Source of the DNA: Calditrichota bacterium
GTDB taxonomy: Bacteria > Calditrichota > Calditrichia > Calditrichales > J004
Reading direction: 5' to 3'
Assembly: GCA_013112635.1 (NCBI GenBank)
Contig: JABFGF010000002.1
Location: forward strand, 186,001-250,000
Length of the DNA stretch: 64,000 bases
Shown here: positions 1 through 8,892 of the stretch, piece by piece
Numbering within the stretch: the first letter of the stretch is position 1
Layout of the letters: every line of letters begins with the position of its first letter
The notes under the pieces: model-generated
What the model was told of the DNA's origin: nothing
Databases searched by the model: none
Seen by the model: only the letters and a program-made list of their open reading frames with translations
Made by a program: the position numbers and the translations under genes

Positions 1-453
1 TACAGAAACAATATCAACAATTATTGTAAAAAACGATTGTGCCAAATTTTGTAATGAACCTTGCAGTTTTTCATACAGATTTAAATCCTGGCCGGAAAGG
101 ACTGGGATTGTTTTGTGAATTGTCTGTTCCAGTTTATTAATTAGCTCCGATGCCTGCGAACCACCAATTCCCTCTTGCAGGAAATTTAGCTCAATCAATA
201 ATGATGGAACCAGCAGGTAAAATAAAAGAGCAATAGTCAATCCTAAAGAAAAGAAAATTAGAAGTGTCGCCTGCATCCGGGACAACCCATGTGCCTCCAT
301 ATAACTGGCAATTGGATCCAGAATGTAGGCAATTACCGCCGATACAACTATCAGGGCAATAATAAATTTTAATAAAACCACCAACCAAAGCGAGGCAATT
401 ATCAATGCTAAAATTGTAAGATATTTGAAAACTTTTCCAATGCTTGATTCCAT
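1..453 (-). CDS. AI-2E transporter (PerM/TqsA) family protein, N-terminal part
   Basis: The frame opens at the ATG at 451-453 and runs off the window at base 1, so only the first 151 residues are visible. The start codon lies one base after the TAG of the cyclic-nucleotide-binding gene, which indicates co-transcription. Hydrophobic segments lie at about residues 12-46 and 62-84, separated by a short loop reading AYILDPIASYMEAHGLSR. That loop resembles the A-LL-P-----L---G--R region near the N-terminus of AI-2E family transporters. A soluble amphipathic stretch follows from about residue 90, also as in the family. These are inner-membrane proteins of about 350 residues; some export the quorum signal AI-2, others are Na+/H+ antiporters, and the substrate here cannot be told. 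The family call rests on topology and the loop only. Confidence 0.72.
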   Translation of the reverse strand, partial: MESSIGKVFKYLTILALIIASLWLVVLLKFIIALIVVSAVIAYILDPIASYMEAHGLSRMQATLLIFFSLGLTIALLFYLLVPSLLIELNFLQEGIGGSQASELINKLEQTIHKTIPVLSGQDLNLYEKLQGSLQNLAQSFFTIIVDIVSV

Positions 454-454
454 A

Positions 455-994
455 CTATTTGTCCTTCAGTTCATCAAGCTTGCTTTTCATTTGGTTCATT
501 CGGGTTTTTAACTGGCGATTTTCTATGGTACCCAACCTTAACCTTTCCGCAATCATTTGTGCCAGCCGCTGTAAAATTTTGTTTCCTGTTTTCGGGCTTG
601 TTTCAAGCAAGTTAAACAGATCCGGCTGGAAAAATCCTAATAATTTTGTTGGTTCCGTTGCGCTTGCCGAAGCCGTGCGTTGCCCTTCAAGAATTAAAGC
701 CATTTCACCAAAAAAGTCTCCTGTGGAAAGTAATACCAAAAGTTTATTTTCTTTTCCAAGCGTAATATTTACTTTCCCGGATTCAATAATATACATCCCA
801 ACGCCTGGTTCGTATTCTTTAAAAATTACTTCATCTGCCTTGTATGTGCGCCTGTGCAGGATTCGTTCTATAGCTTTTAATTCTTTGTAGCTCAAATCCT
901 GAAAAATTGGTAAACGTTTTAAAACAGAAAAAATGTTTTCTTCCTGAACTTTATTTCTTTTAAAAATATTTGACCATACCGGATCTTCAGTCAT
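455..994 (-). CDS. Cyclic nucleotide-binding domain protein (Crp-like effector domain, no HTH)
   Basis: This 179-residue cytoplasmic protein carries one cNMP-binding beta-roll at about residues 25-140. The phosphate-binding cassette is recognisable: FGEMALI, then RTASASA with its arginine. No helix-turn-helix follows. The C-terminus (about 145-179) is charged and helical (ERLRLG...LKTRMNQMKSKLDELKDK) and probably forms a coiled coil. It is therefore unlikely to be a Crp/Fnr transcription factor and more likely a regulatory subunit acting through a partner, perhaps the AI-2E-type membrane protein that starts one base downstream. It lies 161 bases after the ParA-like gene on the same strand, so it may be the tail of the polyphosphate operon or have its own promoter. 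The domain is clear; the partner and ligand are inference. Confidence 0.82.
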   Translation of the reverse strand: MTEDPVWSNIFKRNKVQEENIFSVLKRLPIFQDLSYKELKAIERILHRRTYKADEVIFKEYEPGVGMYIIESGKVNITLGKENKLLVLLSTGDFFGEMALILEGQRTASASATEPTKLLGFFQPDLFNLLETSPKTGNKILQRLAQMIAERLRLGTIENRQLKTRMNQMKSKLDELKDK

Positions 995-1155
995 TTATTA
1001 TCCTTTAATATTTTTATTAAGCATGAAATGGAATATAAAATGATTTGTGTTTTATTTGCAAAACAATGATCAGTAAATAATCTATCGGAATTAATAGCTA
1101 AAAAATGTAGAATAATGATGTGAAAAGTGAGAGCTAATTGTTTGTAACAATCTTT

Positions 1156-1893
1156 CTATAATTTCTTAATTTCTTCCCAAAGACTTTTAAAAGCCTGTGC
1201 CGCTGCCGAACCCGGATTAAATTCATTCACCGGCGCCCGCTCAACTCCCATTCGTTCCACAATGCTGGAATATGGAATAGTTGTTTTGAGAAAACGTTTT
1301 TTCTCTTTTGGTAAATTTACAATCATTTCCTGATGTAGTTTTTTACGTTTTTCTACCATTGAAAAAAACGGATATACATTGGATTTTTTCAGTTTCATCT
1401 CTCTAAAAAAATCCAGCAGCTTTTCATAAGTTAAATGCGACAGGGTTGTTGGTATAAGTGGTGTTAAAATTGAATCCGCAGCATGAAAAACATTTTCGGA
1501 AACCAATGTTATATTTGGCGGACAATCCATGATGATATAATCATATTCTTTTTTTAGTGGTGATAAAACCGTTTTCAACTGTTTTTGCGGCTTCTTTAAA
1601 TCATCCAAAATTAAATCCAGATTGCGGTACGTCATATCTGCCGGCAGTAAATCCAGATTTTCAAAATCTGTTGCCCGAATGTTTTTATCTATTTTTTTTC
1701 CTCCGCGGATTAACGTATCGGAGCCATGCTTTTTGGCTGGTTTTATGCGAAAGTAATATCCTGCAGAAGCCTGTGGATCAATATCCACCAAGAGAGTTTG
1801 TTTGCCTGATTGTGCTGCATGATAGGCAATATTTACCGAAGCTGCTGTTTTTCCAACTCCGCCTTTCATGCTATAAAGGGCAATTATTTTCAT
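1156..1893 (-). CDS. ParA/MinD-type deviant Walker A ATPase
   Basis: This 245-residue protein begins with the deviant Walker A motif KGGVGKT at about residues 10-16, including the signature lysine K10. Switch I reads LVDIDPQAS and Walker B reads YDYIIMDCPP. The length is that of small ParA/Soj/McdA ATPases, without an N-terminal HTH. Such ATPases dimerise on ATP, bind DNA nonspecifically and position plasmids, chromosomes or protein cargoes. Its ATG overlaps the TGA of the CHAD gene by four bases (ATGA), so the two are translationally coupled, and ppk1 lies just upstream. No ParB gene or parS-like sites were seen, which makes chromosome partitioning less likely. I infer a role with the CHAD protein, possibly placing polyphosphate granules. 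Confidence 0.85.
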   Translation of the reverse strand: MKIIALYSMKGGVGKTAASVNIAYHAAQSGKQTLLVDIDPQASAGYYFRIKPAKKHGSDTLIRGGKKIDKNIRATDFENLDLLPADMTYRNLDLILDDLKKPQKQLKTVLSPLKKEYDYIIMDCPPNITLVSENVFHAADSILTPLIPTTLSHLTYEKLLDFFREMKLKKSNVYPFFSMVEKRKKLHQEMIVNLPKEKKRFLKTTIPYSSIVERMGVERAPVNEFNPGSAAAQAFKSLWEEIKKL

Positions 1894-3452
1894 TTAGACT
1901 TCTCCATCTGGGTAGTAAAATTAATCCGCCTTTTATTTGCAAACATTTCTTTAAATAATTGCTGATTTTCCGGTGAACTGAACTTTTTAAACAGACTATA
2001 AAACTCATCACGAAGCCTTTGTTTTTTGAAATTTAAAACAGCTATCAAACCTGAAATATCCTGTATCAAGATTGTATTGTTTTTCTTTCTTGCAGCCATA
2101 AGAAATTGCTCCAGAGAATCAATCTGTACTGAAAGGTCGTTAAAATCCCCTAAATTATCCTGAAGCTTTTTAAGTTGTTTTATAGCCAGTCCAATTTTTT
2201 CCGCTGGATATAAAGAACTAAAAAACTCCAGTAAATAACGCAATTTTTTACAGGTTATCCTTAATTCATGAAAACCATCATCCGGGCTTTGCTTTGTTAA
2301 AAGTGAACCATCATTTAAAACCCGTTTGTAACGCTTCATAATTAAAGCTGATGCAGAGTTAAAAAGAGGCCTGTCTTTTTTTACATGTTTATTATAATCC
2401 TCAAAAAAAGCATCCCAACGGGACATTGTTTTTTTATATTCTTCTGATTTTAGCAGAGTAACCATATTTTTAAGGGCTCTGCGTCTGCGGTTTTTTAGAG
2501 TCACAAAAATTGTATGAATCTCTCTTGATGACCAACTCTCAGGGACAAGTTCTTTATATTCTGTTTCACGTAAGAGATAAACATCCAAATCGCGCAAGGG
2601 TCCGCTTACAGTTCCTATTTGCCGCAAATCATTTATTAATGTCGCGCTCATCTCCGGCTTAATCACATTTTTTATTAAACCCAATGCAGAGCGTATACGG
2701 CGGGCAGAAACCCTGTAATCATGTAAAAATTCAATATCGGTGTCATCGATTATCCCATTCTCATTTTTGCGCATTATTTCAAAACTTACTTTTAGAATGG
2801 AAAAAAATGCCTCAGAAAGAGACATATCTTTATTAAATGAAAAAACCGGTTTTGCATAACTTTCAAAATTAATATCATAGATTTTTAAAATCGCCCTGTC
2901 AAAATTGCTAACTCTGGATGATGCGGGCCAGTTTTTAATCGCCGCCACCAGCTCTGTGTTATAGCCGCGCAAAGGGTTAATAAAACAAAAAACTTTTTCC
3001 GGGCCTTTTTCCGGTTCGCTGGGTTTACAGGTAACCAACCTGCCACGGGCAATTATTTTGTTATCAGAATTTACAATATTAAAAAATTTTGTTTTAAGAC
3101 TTAGAGTTAGCCTGGTGATTAATGCCCTTACATCCAAAATTTGATGGAGAAGTATTTTCGTATTTTCATCTTTAATATCTTTTGAAAATAGTGGCGGTTT
3201 TTTGTGCGTTAATGGGACAGAAAAATCTTTTTGTGGATTTTTTTTATTTCTAAAAATCAAAGTTTCATTAGCATATTTTAAAGAATACCCTGCATTAAAC
3301 AATCGGCCATCAAATGAATCCAGCATAGAAACATTTTCAGTTTCTGTAGTTGTCCATTTTAAGTTGTGTGTGTTTTTAAGGAGTTTTGTTAACTGGTTTT
3401 CTGAAATGTTTTCTTTAAAACTAATAAGTTTCCCGTTTACCACTTTTTCCAT
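1890..3452 (-). CDS. CHAD domain protein with degenerate CYTH-like N-terminal region
   Basis: This is a 520-residue cytoplasmic protein. The C-terminal half, about residues 205-500, is a CHAD domain: all-helical and rich in His, Arg and Lys, with the two typical repeats FLHDYRVSARRIRSAL and FHELRITCKKLRYLLEFF and the GDFNDL turn. CHAD domains bind polyphosphate and are found on polyphosphate granules. The N-terminal 190 residues look like a diverged CYTH (triphosphate tunnel) fold, with beta-rich segments and an arginine-containing strand (ITRLTLSLKTKF). I could not find the ExExK signature, so that half is uncertain and may be inactive. The gene starts 33 bases after ppk1 and overlaps the ParA-like gene by four bases, which supports a polyphosphate operon. 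Confidence 0.82.
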   Translation of the reverse strand: MEKVVNGKLISFKENISENQLTKLLKNTHNLKWTTTETENVSMLDSFDGRLFNAGYSLKYANETLIFRNKKNPQKDFSVPLTHKKPPLFSKDIKDENTKILLHQILDVRALITRLTLSLKTKFFNIVNSDNKIIARGRLVTCKPSEPEKGPEKVFCFINPLRGYNTELVAAIKNWPASSRVSNFDRAILKIYDINFESYAKPVFSFNKDMSLSEAFFSILKVSFEIMRKNENGIIDDTDIEFLHDYRVSARRIRSALGLIKNVIKPEMSATLINDLRQIGTVSGPLRDLDVYLLRETEYKELVPESWSSREIHTIFVTLKNRRRRALKNMVTLLKSEEYKKTMSRWDAFFEDYNKHVKKDRPLFNSASALIMKRYKRVLNDGSLLTKQSPDDGFHELRITCKKLRYLLEFFSSLYPAEKIGLAIKQLKKLQDNLGDFNDLSVQIDSLEQFLMAARKKNNTILIQDISGLIAVLNFKKQRLRDEFYSLFKKFSSPENQQLFKEMFANKRRINFTTQMEKSK

Positions 3453-3485
3453 TCCTGATTTAACAATTATTTCTGGCTGCGTTAT

Positions 3486-5540
3486 TTAGTTCAATTCATT
3501 TTTTAAAAAATCATATTGGGCTATTTGTGCGCGTTCGCCCAATTTTTCCCGATCTTTACGATAATTATTTTCCAGCGCTTTGTCTATAACTCTGGCCTTT
3601 TGCCCATCATTAAACTGAATATTTAAAAAGTTTTTTAGCTCTTTTTGAATTTCAGAATCATACACCGGTGTTGCAACCTCAATTCTGTTATCCAGGTTGC
3701 GGATCATCCAGTCTGCAGAAGAGAGAAAATATTTTTCATCTCCGTCATTTCCAAAAACAATAATGCGTGAATGTTCCAAATATTTATCGAGGATACTATA
3801 CACCTCAATATTTTCACTAATGCCCGGCAAACCCGGAATAAGAGAGCAGATTCCCCGGATTAACATTTTAATCTTAACCCCGGCCGATGAAGCCTGGTAC
3901 AACAAACCGATCATCTCCTTATCGACCAAGTTATTCAACTTAATGTAGATGTAAGCATCTTTTCCCTGGTTAGCAATTTTGATTTCATTTTTTATAAGAC
4001 GCGCAAGCTTTTTACGCATAAAAAACGGAGAGACCAATAGATGTTTGTAGGCAAAGGTTTTATAATTATTTTCTAAAAAGTCGAAAACCCTTTTTACTTC
4101 TTTGGAAACAGCTACATGTGATGTAAACAAACCATGATCACTATAAAGCTTTGCTGTTGACTCATTAAAATTACCGGTGCTGATATATGTATATAAAACA
4201 TCTTTGCCAGATTCTTTGCGTGAGATTTGCAATAATTTGGCATGTACTTTTAAACCCGGTACACCGTCCAAAATCCGGGCACCTTCTTCTGTTAAACGGT
4301 TTGCCCAGTGAATATTGGCTTCTTCATCAAAACGGGCCTGCAACTCAATAACTACTGTTACAGATTTCCCATTGCGCATTGCATTGATGAGTGCGTTTAT
4401 TACATTGGAGTTTCTGGCAAGCCGGTACAGTGTAATTTTTATTGATTTTACCTTTGGATCAATCGCTGCTTCGCGCAAGAATTCGATAACATAATGATAA
4501 GAATGATACGGATAGTGTAATAGAATATCTTTTGTTTTAAGACTTTCAAAAATACTTTTATTTATAGTAAAACCCGGATGTGTTAATTGTGGAATCTTTT
4601 TGAAAGTAAGCTGTTTATCACCAAGTGTCGGAAATCCCATAAAATCTCGGGCGTTATGATAACGACCACCGGAAATTAAATTTTCATCGTCTTTCATTTT
4701 TGTTTTCGTAAGCAGAAAATCACGCATATCGTCTGGCATTTCACGGTCATAAACAAATCTTACAACCTGGCCTTTTTGACGCTCTTTTATACTCTTGGCA
4801 ATCTTTTCATAAAAACTTTTGGTGATATCATCGCTGATATCAAATTCTGCATCACGGGTAAGTTTAACTGTATATGCTCTAAATGTGTCATAATCCAAAA
4901 TTGCAAAAATATCTGCCAACGCAAACCGGATAATATCATCGAGCATTATAATATAATTTTTTTCATCCAGTTTTGGGAGCTCAATAAACCGTGGGATTGT
5001 TTTGGTCGGTAACTCGATTAGAGCATAATGGACTTTATCTGGCTTATTAGAATTGGAAAGGTGAATTGCCAGGTAAATAATTTGGTTTTGCATATAAGGA
5101 AATTTTCGTTTTTCCTCAAGCATAATAGGTACAAGTTGTGGACGGACTTCCTGTTCAAAATATTTTTGTACAAACGCCTGTTGTTCTGTATTCAGTTGAA
5201 CTTCGTTTATCATAAAAATATTTTCTTTTTCCAGTTTTCCTAAAACGTCATTAAAAATCTCATCAAACTGGTCCCTTAACTTTAAAACCACTTTCTGAAT
5301 TTGGTTAAGCACTTTTTTGGGGGAATCTCCCATGGCTTTTTTTATACCGGCATTCATCATTCGTGTATGAGTTGCAACCCGCACCCTGTAAAATTCATCT
5401 AAATTTGAAGAAAATATACCAAGAAATTTTAAGCGTTCCAGCAATGGTACAGTCTCATCTGCGGCTTCCTGCAATACGCGTTGGTTAAAAGAAAGCCAGC
5501 TTATCTCGCGGTTAATATATTCTTTTTTTGAAGGTATCAT
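3486..5540 (-). CDS. ppk1: Polyphosphate kinase 1
   Basis: PPK1 reversibly polymerises the gamma-phosphate of ATP into inorganic polyphosphate. The 684 residues match the usual length. The start YINREISWLSFNQRVLQEA is the classic PPK1 N-terminal motif. The first catalytic phospholipase-D-like domain contains IELQARFDEEANI and the autophosphorylated histidine in KVHAKL (His433). The second contains EHSRIIVFGNDG with the other conserved histidine (His590) and SSADWMIRNLDNRIE. GNFNE and SDHGLFT are also present, so the enzyme looks intact. It is followed after 33 bases by the CHAD gene and preceded by a Nudix gene, all on one strand. This context points to polyphosphate storage and turnover as the job of the operon. 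Confidence 0.97.
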   Translation of the reverse strand: MIPSKKEYINREISWLSFNQRVLQEAADETVPLLERLKFLGIFSSNLDEFYRVRVATHTRMMNAGIKKAMGDSPKKVLNQIQKVVLKLRDQFDEIFNDVLGKLEKENIFMINEVQLNTEQQAFVQKYFEQEVRPQLVPIMLEEKRKFPYMQNQIIYLAIHLSNSNKPDKVHYALIELPTKTIPRFIELPKLDEKNYIIMLDDIIRFALADIFAILDYDTFRAYTVKLTRDAEFDISDDITKSFYEKIAKSIKERQKGQVVRFVYDREMPDDMRDFLLTKTKMKDDENLISGGRYHNARDFMGFPTLGDKQLTFKKIPQLTHPGFTINKSIFESLKTKDILLHYPYHSYHYVIEFLREAAIDPKVKSIKITLYRLARNSNVINALINAMRNGKSVTVVIELQARFDEEANIHWANRLTEEGARILDGVPGLKVHAKLLQISRKESGKDVLYTYISTGNFNESTAKLYSDHGLFTSHVAVSKEVKRVFDFLENNYKTFAYKHLLVSPFFMRKKLARLIKNEIKIANQGKDAYIYIKLNNLVDKEMIGLLYQASSAGVKIKMLIRGICSLIPGLPGISENIEVYSILDKYLEHSRIIVFGNDGDEKYFLSSADWMIRNLDNRIEVATPVYDSEIQKELKNFLNIQFNDGQKARVIDKALENNYRKDREKLGERAQIAQYDFLKNELN

Positions 5541-5572
5541 TTAAAAACCATGGTTTGTGGTATTGTGGTAGA

Positions 5573-6016
5573 TTAATTTCCTAAAACTAATTCCTGATTC
5601 TTTTTAAGATTATTTTTATTAAATGATTTTGAAAATAGTTTTAATATTTTTCTTAGTTGTTTTGGTTTAACCATTTTTATTGCTTTTTTGGCCTTAACCC
5701 AGTTTCTGTCCCTAAAATCCATTTCATCCCACTCTTCAAGGACTTCCGTAACCCTCATTGAGAAAACCTGAACCCGGCATAAACCACCCCATTTATCATA
5801 TTCATATTTCCCGACAGGCTCTTTATGCACCGCTCCAGTTACGCCGGCTTCTTCCTCAGTCTCTTTTTCAGCCGTGTAAGTTGCCGTATCACCATCCTCA
5901 ATAATTCCTTTTGGAATAATCCATTTTTTACCGCTTCTAGATCTAATCAGAAGAATATAAAGATTACCTTTATCTGTTTTATAGGGAATTGCTGCTGCCT
6001 GTTGAAAAACTGTCAT
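5573..6016 (-). CDS. Nudix hydrolase (diphosphoinositol/diadenosine polyphosphate hydrolase-like)
   Basis: About 147 residues from the internal ATG at 6014-6016 (MTVFQQAAAIPYK). A longer frame reaches 6079, but its extra 21 residues do not look like a Nudix N-terminus, so I prefer the shorter start. The Nudix box follows PKG: GIIEDGDTATYTAEKETEEE, then AGV. The catalytic EE pair and the glycine are present; the usual first Glu is Asp and the usual Arg is Lys, both conservative. The PKG(x)IE...Y-W style resembles the diphosphoinositol-polyphosphate and ApnA hydrolases, which fits the ppk1 neighbour 32 bases downstream. Some members also cleave polyphosphate. The substrate is inference. It is probably the first gene of the polyphosphate operon. 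Confidence 0.85.
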   Translation of the reverse strand: MTVFQQAAAIPYKTDKGNLYILLIRSRSGKKWIIPKGIIEDGDTATYTAEKETEEEAGVTGAVHKEPVGKYEYDKWGGLCRVQVFSMRVTEVLEEWDEMDFRDRNWVKAKKAIKMVKPKQLRKILKLFSKSFNKNNLKKNQELVLGN

Positions 6017-6252
6017 AGCATGGGGGTTCGAGTTATGATTTTTAAAGTAAAATAAATATAACAAATCATTGATAATCAAATCTACCCAAATTATTTAAAC
6101 CCAATTCTTGAAATGAAAAAGGCAGAACAATATTAAAAATTGGTTTTAGCGGATAAAAATCAGAAAGGCTAAAATGGTTAAATTTAGAAAACCATTCTTA
6201 TATTTATGACATCATTTGGTATAAATTCAAATGTCATGAAAAGACAATAAAT

Positions 6253-6387
6253 TTCAATCTTAAGCAGGACATATTCGATTGATCTGCGTTAGATTTTCAT
6301 CCCCCATGCAGCAATCGAATAAAACAGGTTTTATTTAATGATGGCTAACAGCCAAAAGCCTGTAAAAAAAGTCCTGCTAAGATTGAA
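6253..6387. ncRNA. Branched inverted-repeat element, possible structured RNA or small mobile element
   Basis: The 627-base gap between the Nudix start and the hybrid kinase holds a nested set of inverted repeats. The closing stem pairs 6253-6270 with 6371-6387 (17 pairs, one bulged A). Inside it, 6273-6281 pairs perfectly with 6312-6320, extended by CTGC/GCAG (6284-6287/6308-6311). A second arm pairs 6324-6332 with 6354-6363 (one bulged G) and encloses a hairpin TGGCT/AGCCA (6342-6346/6350-6354). Together they fold as a three-way junction. All pairs are Watson-Crick, so the strand cannot be told. A CTCACGTGAG palindrome (6392-6401) and nine T's follow on the plus strand. It lies between divergent genes. 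It matches no RNA family I can name; an untranslated regulator, a small RNA or a MITE-like element are all possible. I see nothing else in the gap. Confidence 0.45.
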
Positions 6388-6643
6388 GATACTCACGTGA
6401 GAAATTTTTTTTTAAATATATACAAAGTTTGATTGCTTGTGTTTAAGCTAAAGTGATTGAACTGTACTATTTGATTAGTAAACGGCAAATGAATAAAATG
6501 GATAACTTACTTGGGCATATTAGAAAGCGATTTTTGAAGAAAACAGGATAAGTACTTATTTAAATTGCATTTATTAATCCTCAAGAGTTTATAAGTTATA
6601 CCGAAATTTATTAAATAATTCACTAAAAAGTGCCCGCCCATAT

Positions 6644-8839
6644 ATGGAAACTACAAAACTAAAAAACTATCTCATTAGCCGTTATATAATTCTATCACTC
6701 GTTACTGCAACACTCATTTCATTAATCTTCTTAGCGTTTTTTTATTTAAGCGATTCACTTCAGGATAAAAAAGAAAAAATAAACCTTTTGACAGAATATG
6801 AAGAATCAATATTCAATATAGAAAGAAATCTTGAATCCTTAGTTTCTGAAAATAACCTGCCGGATAAAAATACTGCCAGAGAAAATATATTACTTGAGAT
6901 AAAAAAAATTAATTTCGACATAATCTATGGCCTACAAGTTCAATATGTTGAAACCGGGCTTGTCAACCTAATTCCTGAAAAAAATGAAATTAAACGTATG
7001 CTAATCGATATAGAAAAAGTTCTTTTAGCAGAGACTGAATTATCACAGAAAAAAGTATTGGTACGATCAATAAAACAATCAACTCAGGAAATCACACATG
7101 CTGTAACAAGTCTTATTTCCAAAATCATTTCAAATCAGCAGGAAACAATTGTAAAATACAAAAACCAAAACACTATAATCTGGATTGGTTCACTTATATT
7201 TTTACACCTTTTAATAATTTTTCTTTACCGGCCAATGACCCGAAAAATAATTAGCAAGACAAGTTTATTGCAAAAAGAGAAAGAGGAAGCCATAGCAACA
7301 ACCAGGGCAAAATCAGAATTCTTAGCCACAATGAGCCATGAGATCCGCACACCTTTAAACGGTGTTTTGGGTTTAACCGGTTTATTACTGGAAACAAGGC
7401 TATCACAGGAACAAAAAGATTATCTGGAATTGGTGCATGATAGTGGGGAAAACCTTTTACAGGTAATAAATGATATTTTTGATTTTTCAAAAATTGAGTC
7501 CGGCAATCTGCAACTTGAGCAAATGTATTTTTCAATAACTAAAAGCATTAATGAGGTTGTAGAAAACTTTTTACCCAAAGCAATAGAAAAAAATATTCAG
7601 CTTCTGTATTTAATTGAATCTGATGTCCCGGAATATATTCTTGGTGATTATAAACGTACCGTTCAATGTATTTCTAATTTTACCAGTAATGCCATAAAGT
7701 TTACCCGTAAGGGTGAAGTCCTGATCCGGGTTAATGTTGTTAATTCTGTTGATAATAAATATGAACTTCAATTTTCAATTAGTGATACAGGTATCGGGAT
7801 TCCGGAATCAAAACTTCAAAATCTGTTTAGTCCTTTCAGAAAAGAAAAAGCCCCTGCTGCAAAACGTTTTGAAGGAACAGGATTGGGATTAGCAATTTGT
7901 TCGAAAATTGTAGAGTTAATGAATGGGCGCATTTGGGTTGAAAGTGAAATTAATAAAGGCAGTACATTTTATTTTGCGGCAAGTTTTCTGGCTGATAATA
8001 TGGAAAGCCATATTCATGCAAAAAAAGACATTAAGTTACTTTCTGAGAAACACATTTTAATTCTCGATGGCAATGAAACAACCCGGAAAATTTTGAGTGT
8101 CCAGTGCCATAACTGGGGTATGAATCCAAAAGCAAGCGGGTCTTTGGATGAGGCCGTTAAAATCCTTGAAAATGATAAAAATCTAAGTTTTGCTTTATTA
8201 GACCTTGATCTGATTGAAAGGGAAAATGAAAGTATCGTTGAGCAGATTGGATCACTTTCTAAAAAAAATATTCATTTTTTAATGATGCGTTCAATCATAA
8301 AAAGAAAACACAATTCGCCAGAATATGAAAAATTTGTCTTTCTAAATAAACAAGTAAAACAAGCCCAATTGTACGAATCTTTAATAGAGTTTGTAACGAA
8401 GGAAAAACCAAAAACAGAAAGCCGCCTTTCAGATAGAATCATTAATTCTTCAGTTCCATTTAGGCTTCTTTTGGCTGAAGATAATATAATTAACCAAAAG
8501 CTGATAGAGCGTTTTATTTCACGGATTGGATATTCAATTGACGTTGCACAAAACGGAGTACAAGCAGTTCAAATGGCATCGGAAACGAATTATAATATAA
8601 TCTTTATGGATCTTCAAATGCCTGAAATGGATGGGATTGAGGCAACCCGAAAAATTCTTTCTTTTCAAAATAACCAGCCAAAGCCTAAGATTATTGCTAT
8701 GACTGCAAATGTGCAAATAGAAGACAAAGAACTTTGTTTTGAGGTTGGAATGGTGGATTATATTTCCAAACCGGTCAGCTTTGATAAGGTAAAATATTTA
8801 ATTGAGTATTGGGGCACTTTGTCCCTGGAAGAAAGCTAA
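6644..8839 (+). CDS. Hybrid sensor histidine kinase with two receiver domains
   Basis: This 731-residue inner-membrane kinase has transmembrane helices at about residues 14-36 and 176-198, framing a helical periplasmic sensor of about 140 residues. A short linker leads to a HisKA domain with the H-box [10 protein letters not shown] (His near 231). The HATPase domain follows, with an N-box reading [10 protein letters not shown], then DTGIGIP and GTGLGLAI. Two receiver modules come after. The first, from about residue 465, is degenerate ([16 protein letters not shown]). The second, about 605-725, is intact with phospho-acceptor Asp near 655 in [11 protein letters not shown]. No HPt domain is present, so phosphotransfer to an outside HPt protein is likely. 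The signal is unknown. It stands alone and converges with the LytTR regulator gene. Confidence 0.93.
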   Translation: METTKLKNYLISRYIILSLVTATLISLIFLAFFYLSDSLQDKKEKINLLTEYEESIFNIERNLESLVSENNLPDKNTARENILLEIKKINFDIIYGLQVQYVETGLVNLIPEKNEIKRMLIDIEKVLLAETELSQKKVLVRSIKQSTQEITHAVTSLISKIISNQQETIVKYKNQNTIIWIGSLIFLHLLIIFLYRPMTRKIISKTSLLQKEKEEAIATTRAKSEFLATMSHEIRTPLNGVLGLTGLLLETRLSQEQKDYLELVHDSGENLLQVINDIFDFSKIESGNLQLEQMYFSITKSINEVVENFLPKAIEKNIQLLYLIESDVPEYILGDYKRTVQCISNFTSNAIKFTRKGEVLIRVNVVNSVDNKYELQFSISDTGIGIPESKLQNLFSPFRKEKAPAAKRFEGTGLGLAICSKIVELMNGRIWVESEINKGSTFYFAASFLADNMESHIHAKKDIKLLSEKHILILDGNETTRKILSVQCHNWGMNPKASGSLDEAVKILENDKNLSFALLDLDLIERENESIVEQIGSLSKKNIHFLMMRSIIKRKHNSPEYEKFVFLNKQVKQAQLYESLIEFVTKEKPKTESRLSDRIINSSVPFRLLLAEDNIINQKLIERFISRIGYSIDVAQNGVQAVQMASETNYNIIFMDLQMPEMDGIEATRKILSFQNNQPKPKIIAMTANVQIEDKELCFEVGMVDYISKPVSFDKVKYLIEYWGTLSLEES

Positions 8840-8892
8840 ACACGTCAAACAAGTAAATTCATTTTTAACTCATTTTTCAAAAATCCCCACGC

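Noticed and set aside
1156-1893. Chromosome partition gene parA with a parB partner
   Set aside because: No ParB-like gene or parS-like palindrome cluster; context is polyphosphate genes.
6253-6387. Retron, group II intron, tmRNA, 6S or SRP RNA
   Set aside because: No reverse transcriptase nearby and no hallmark motif of those RNAs; the three-way fold does not match them.
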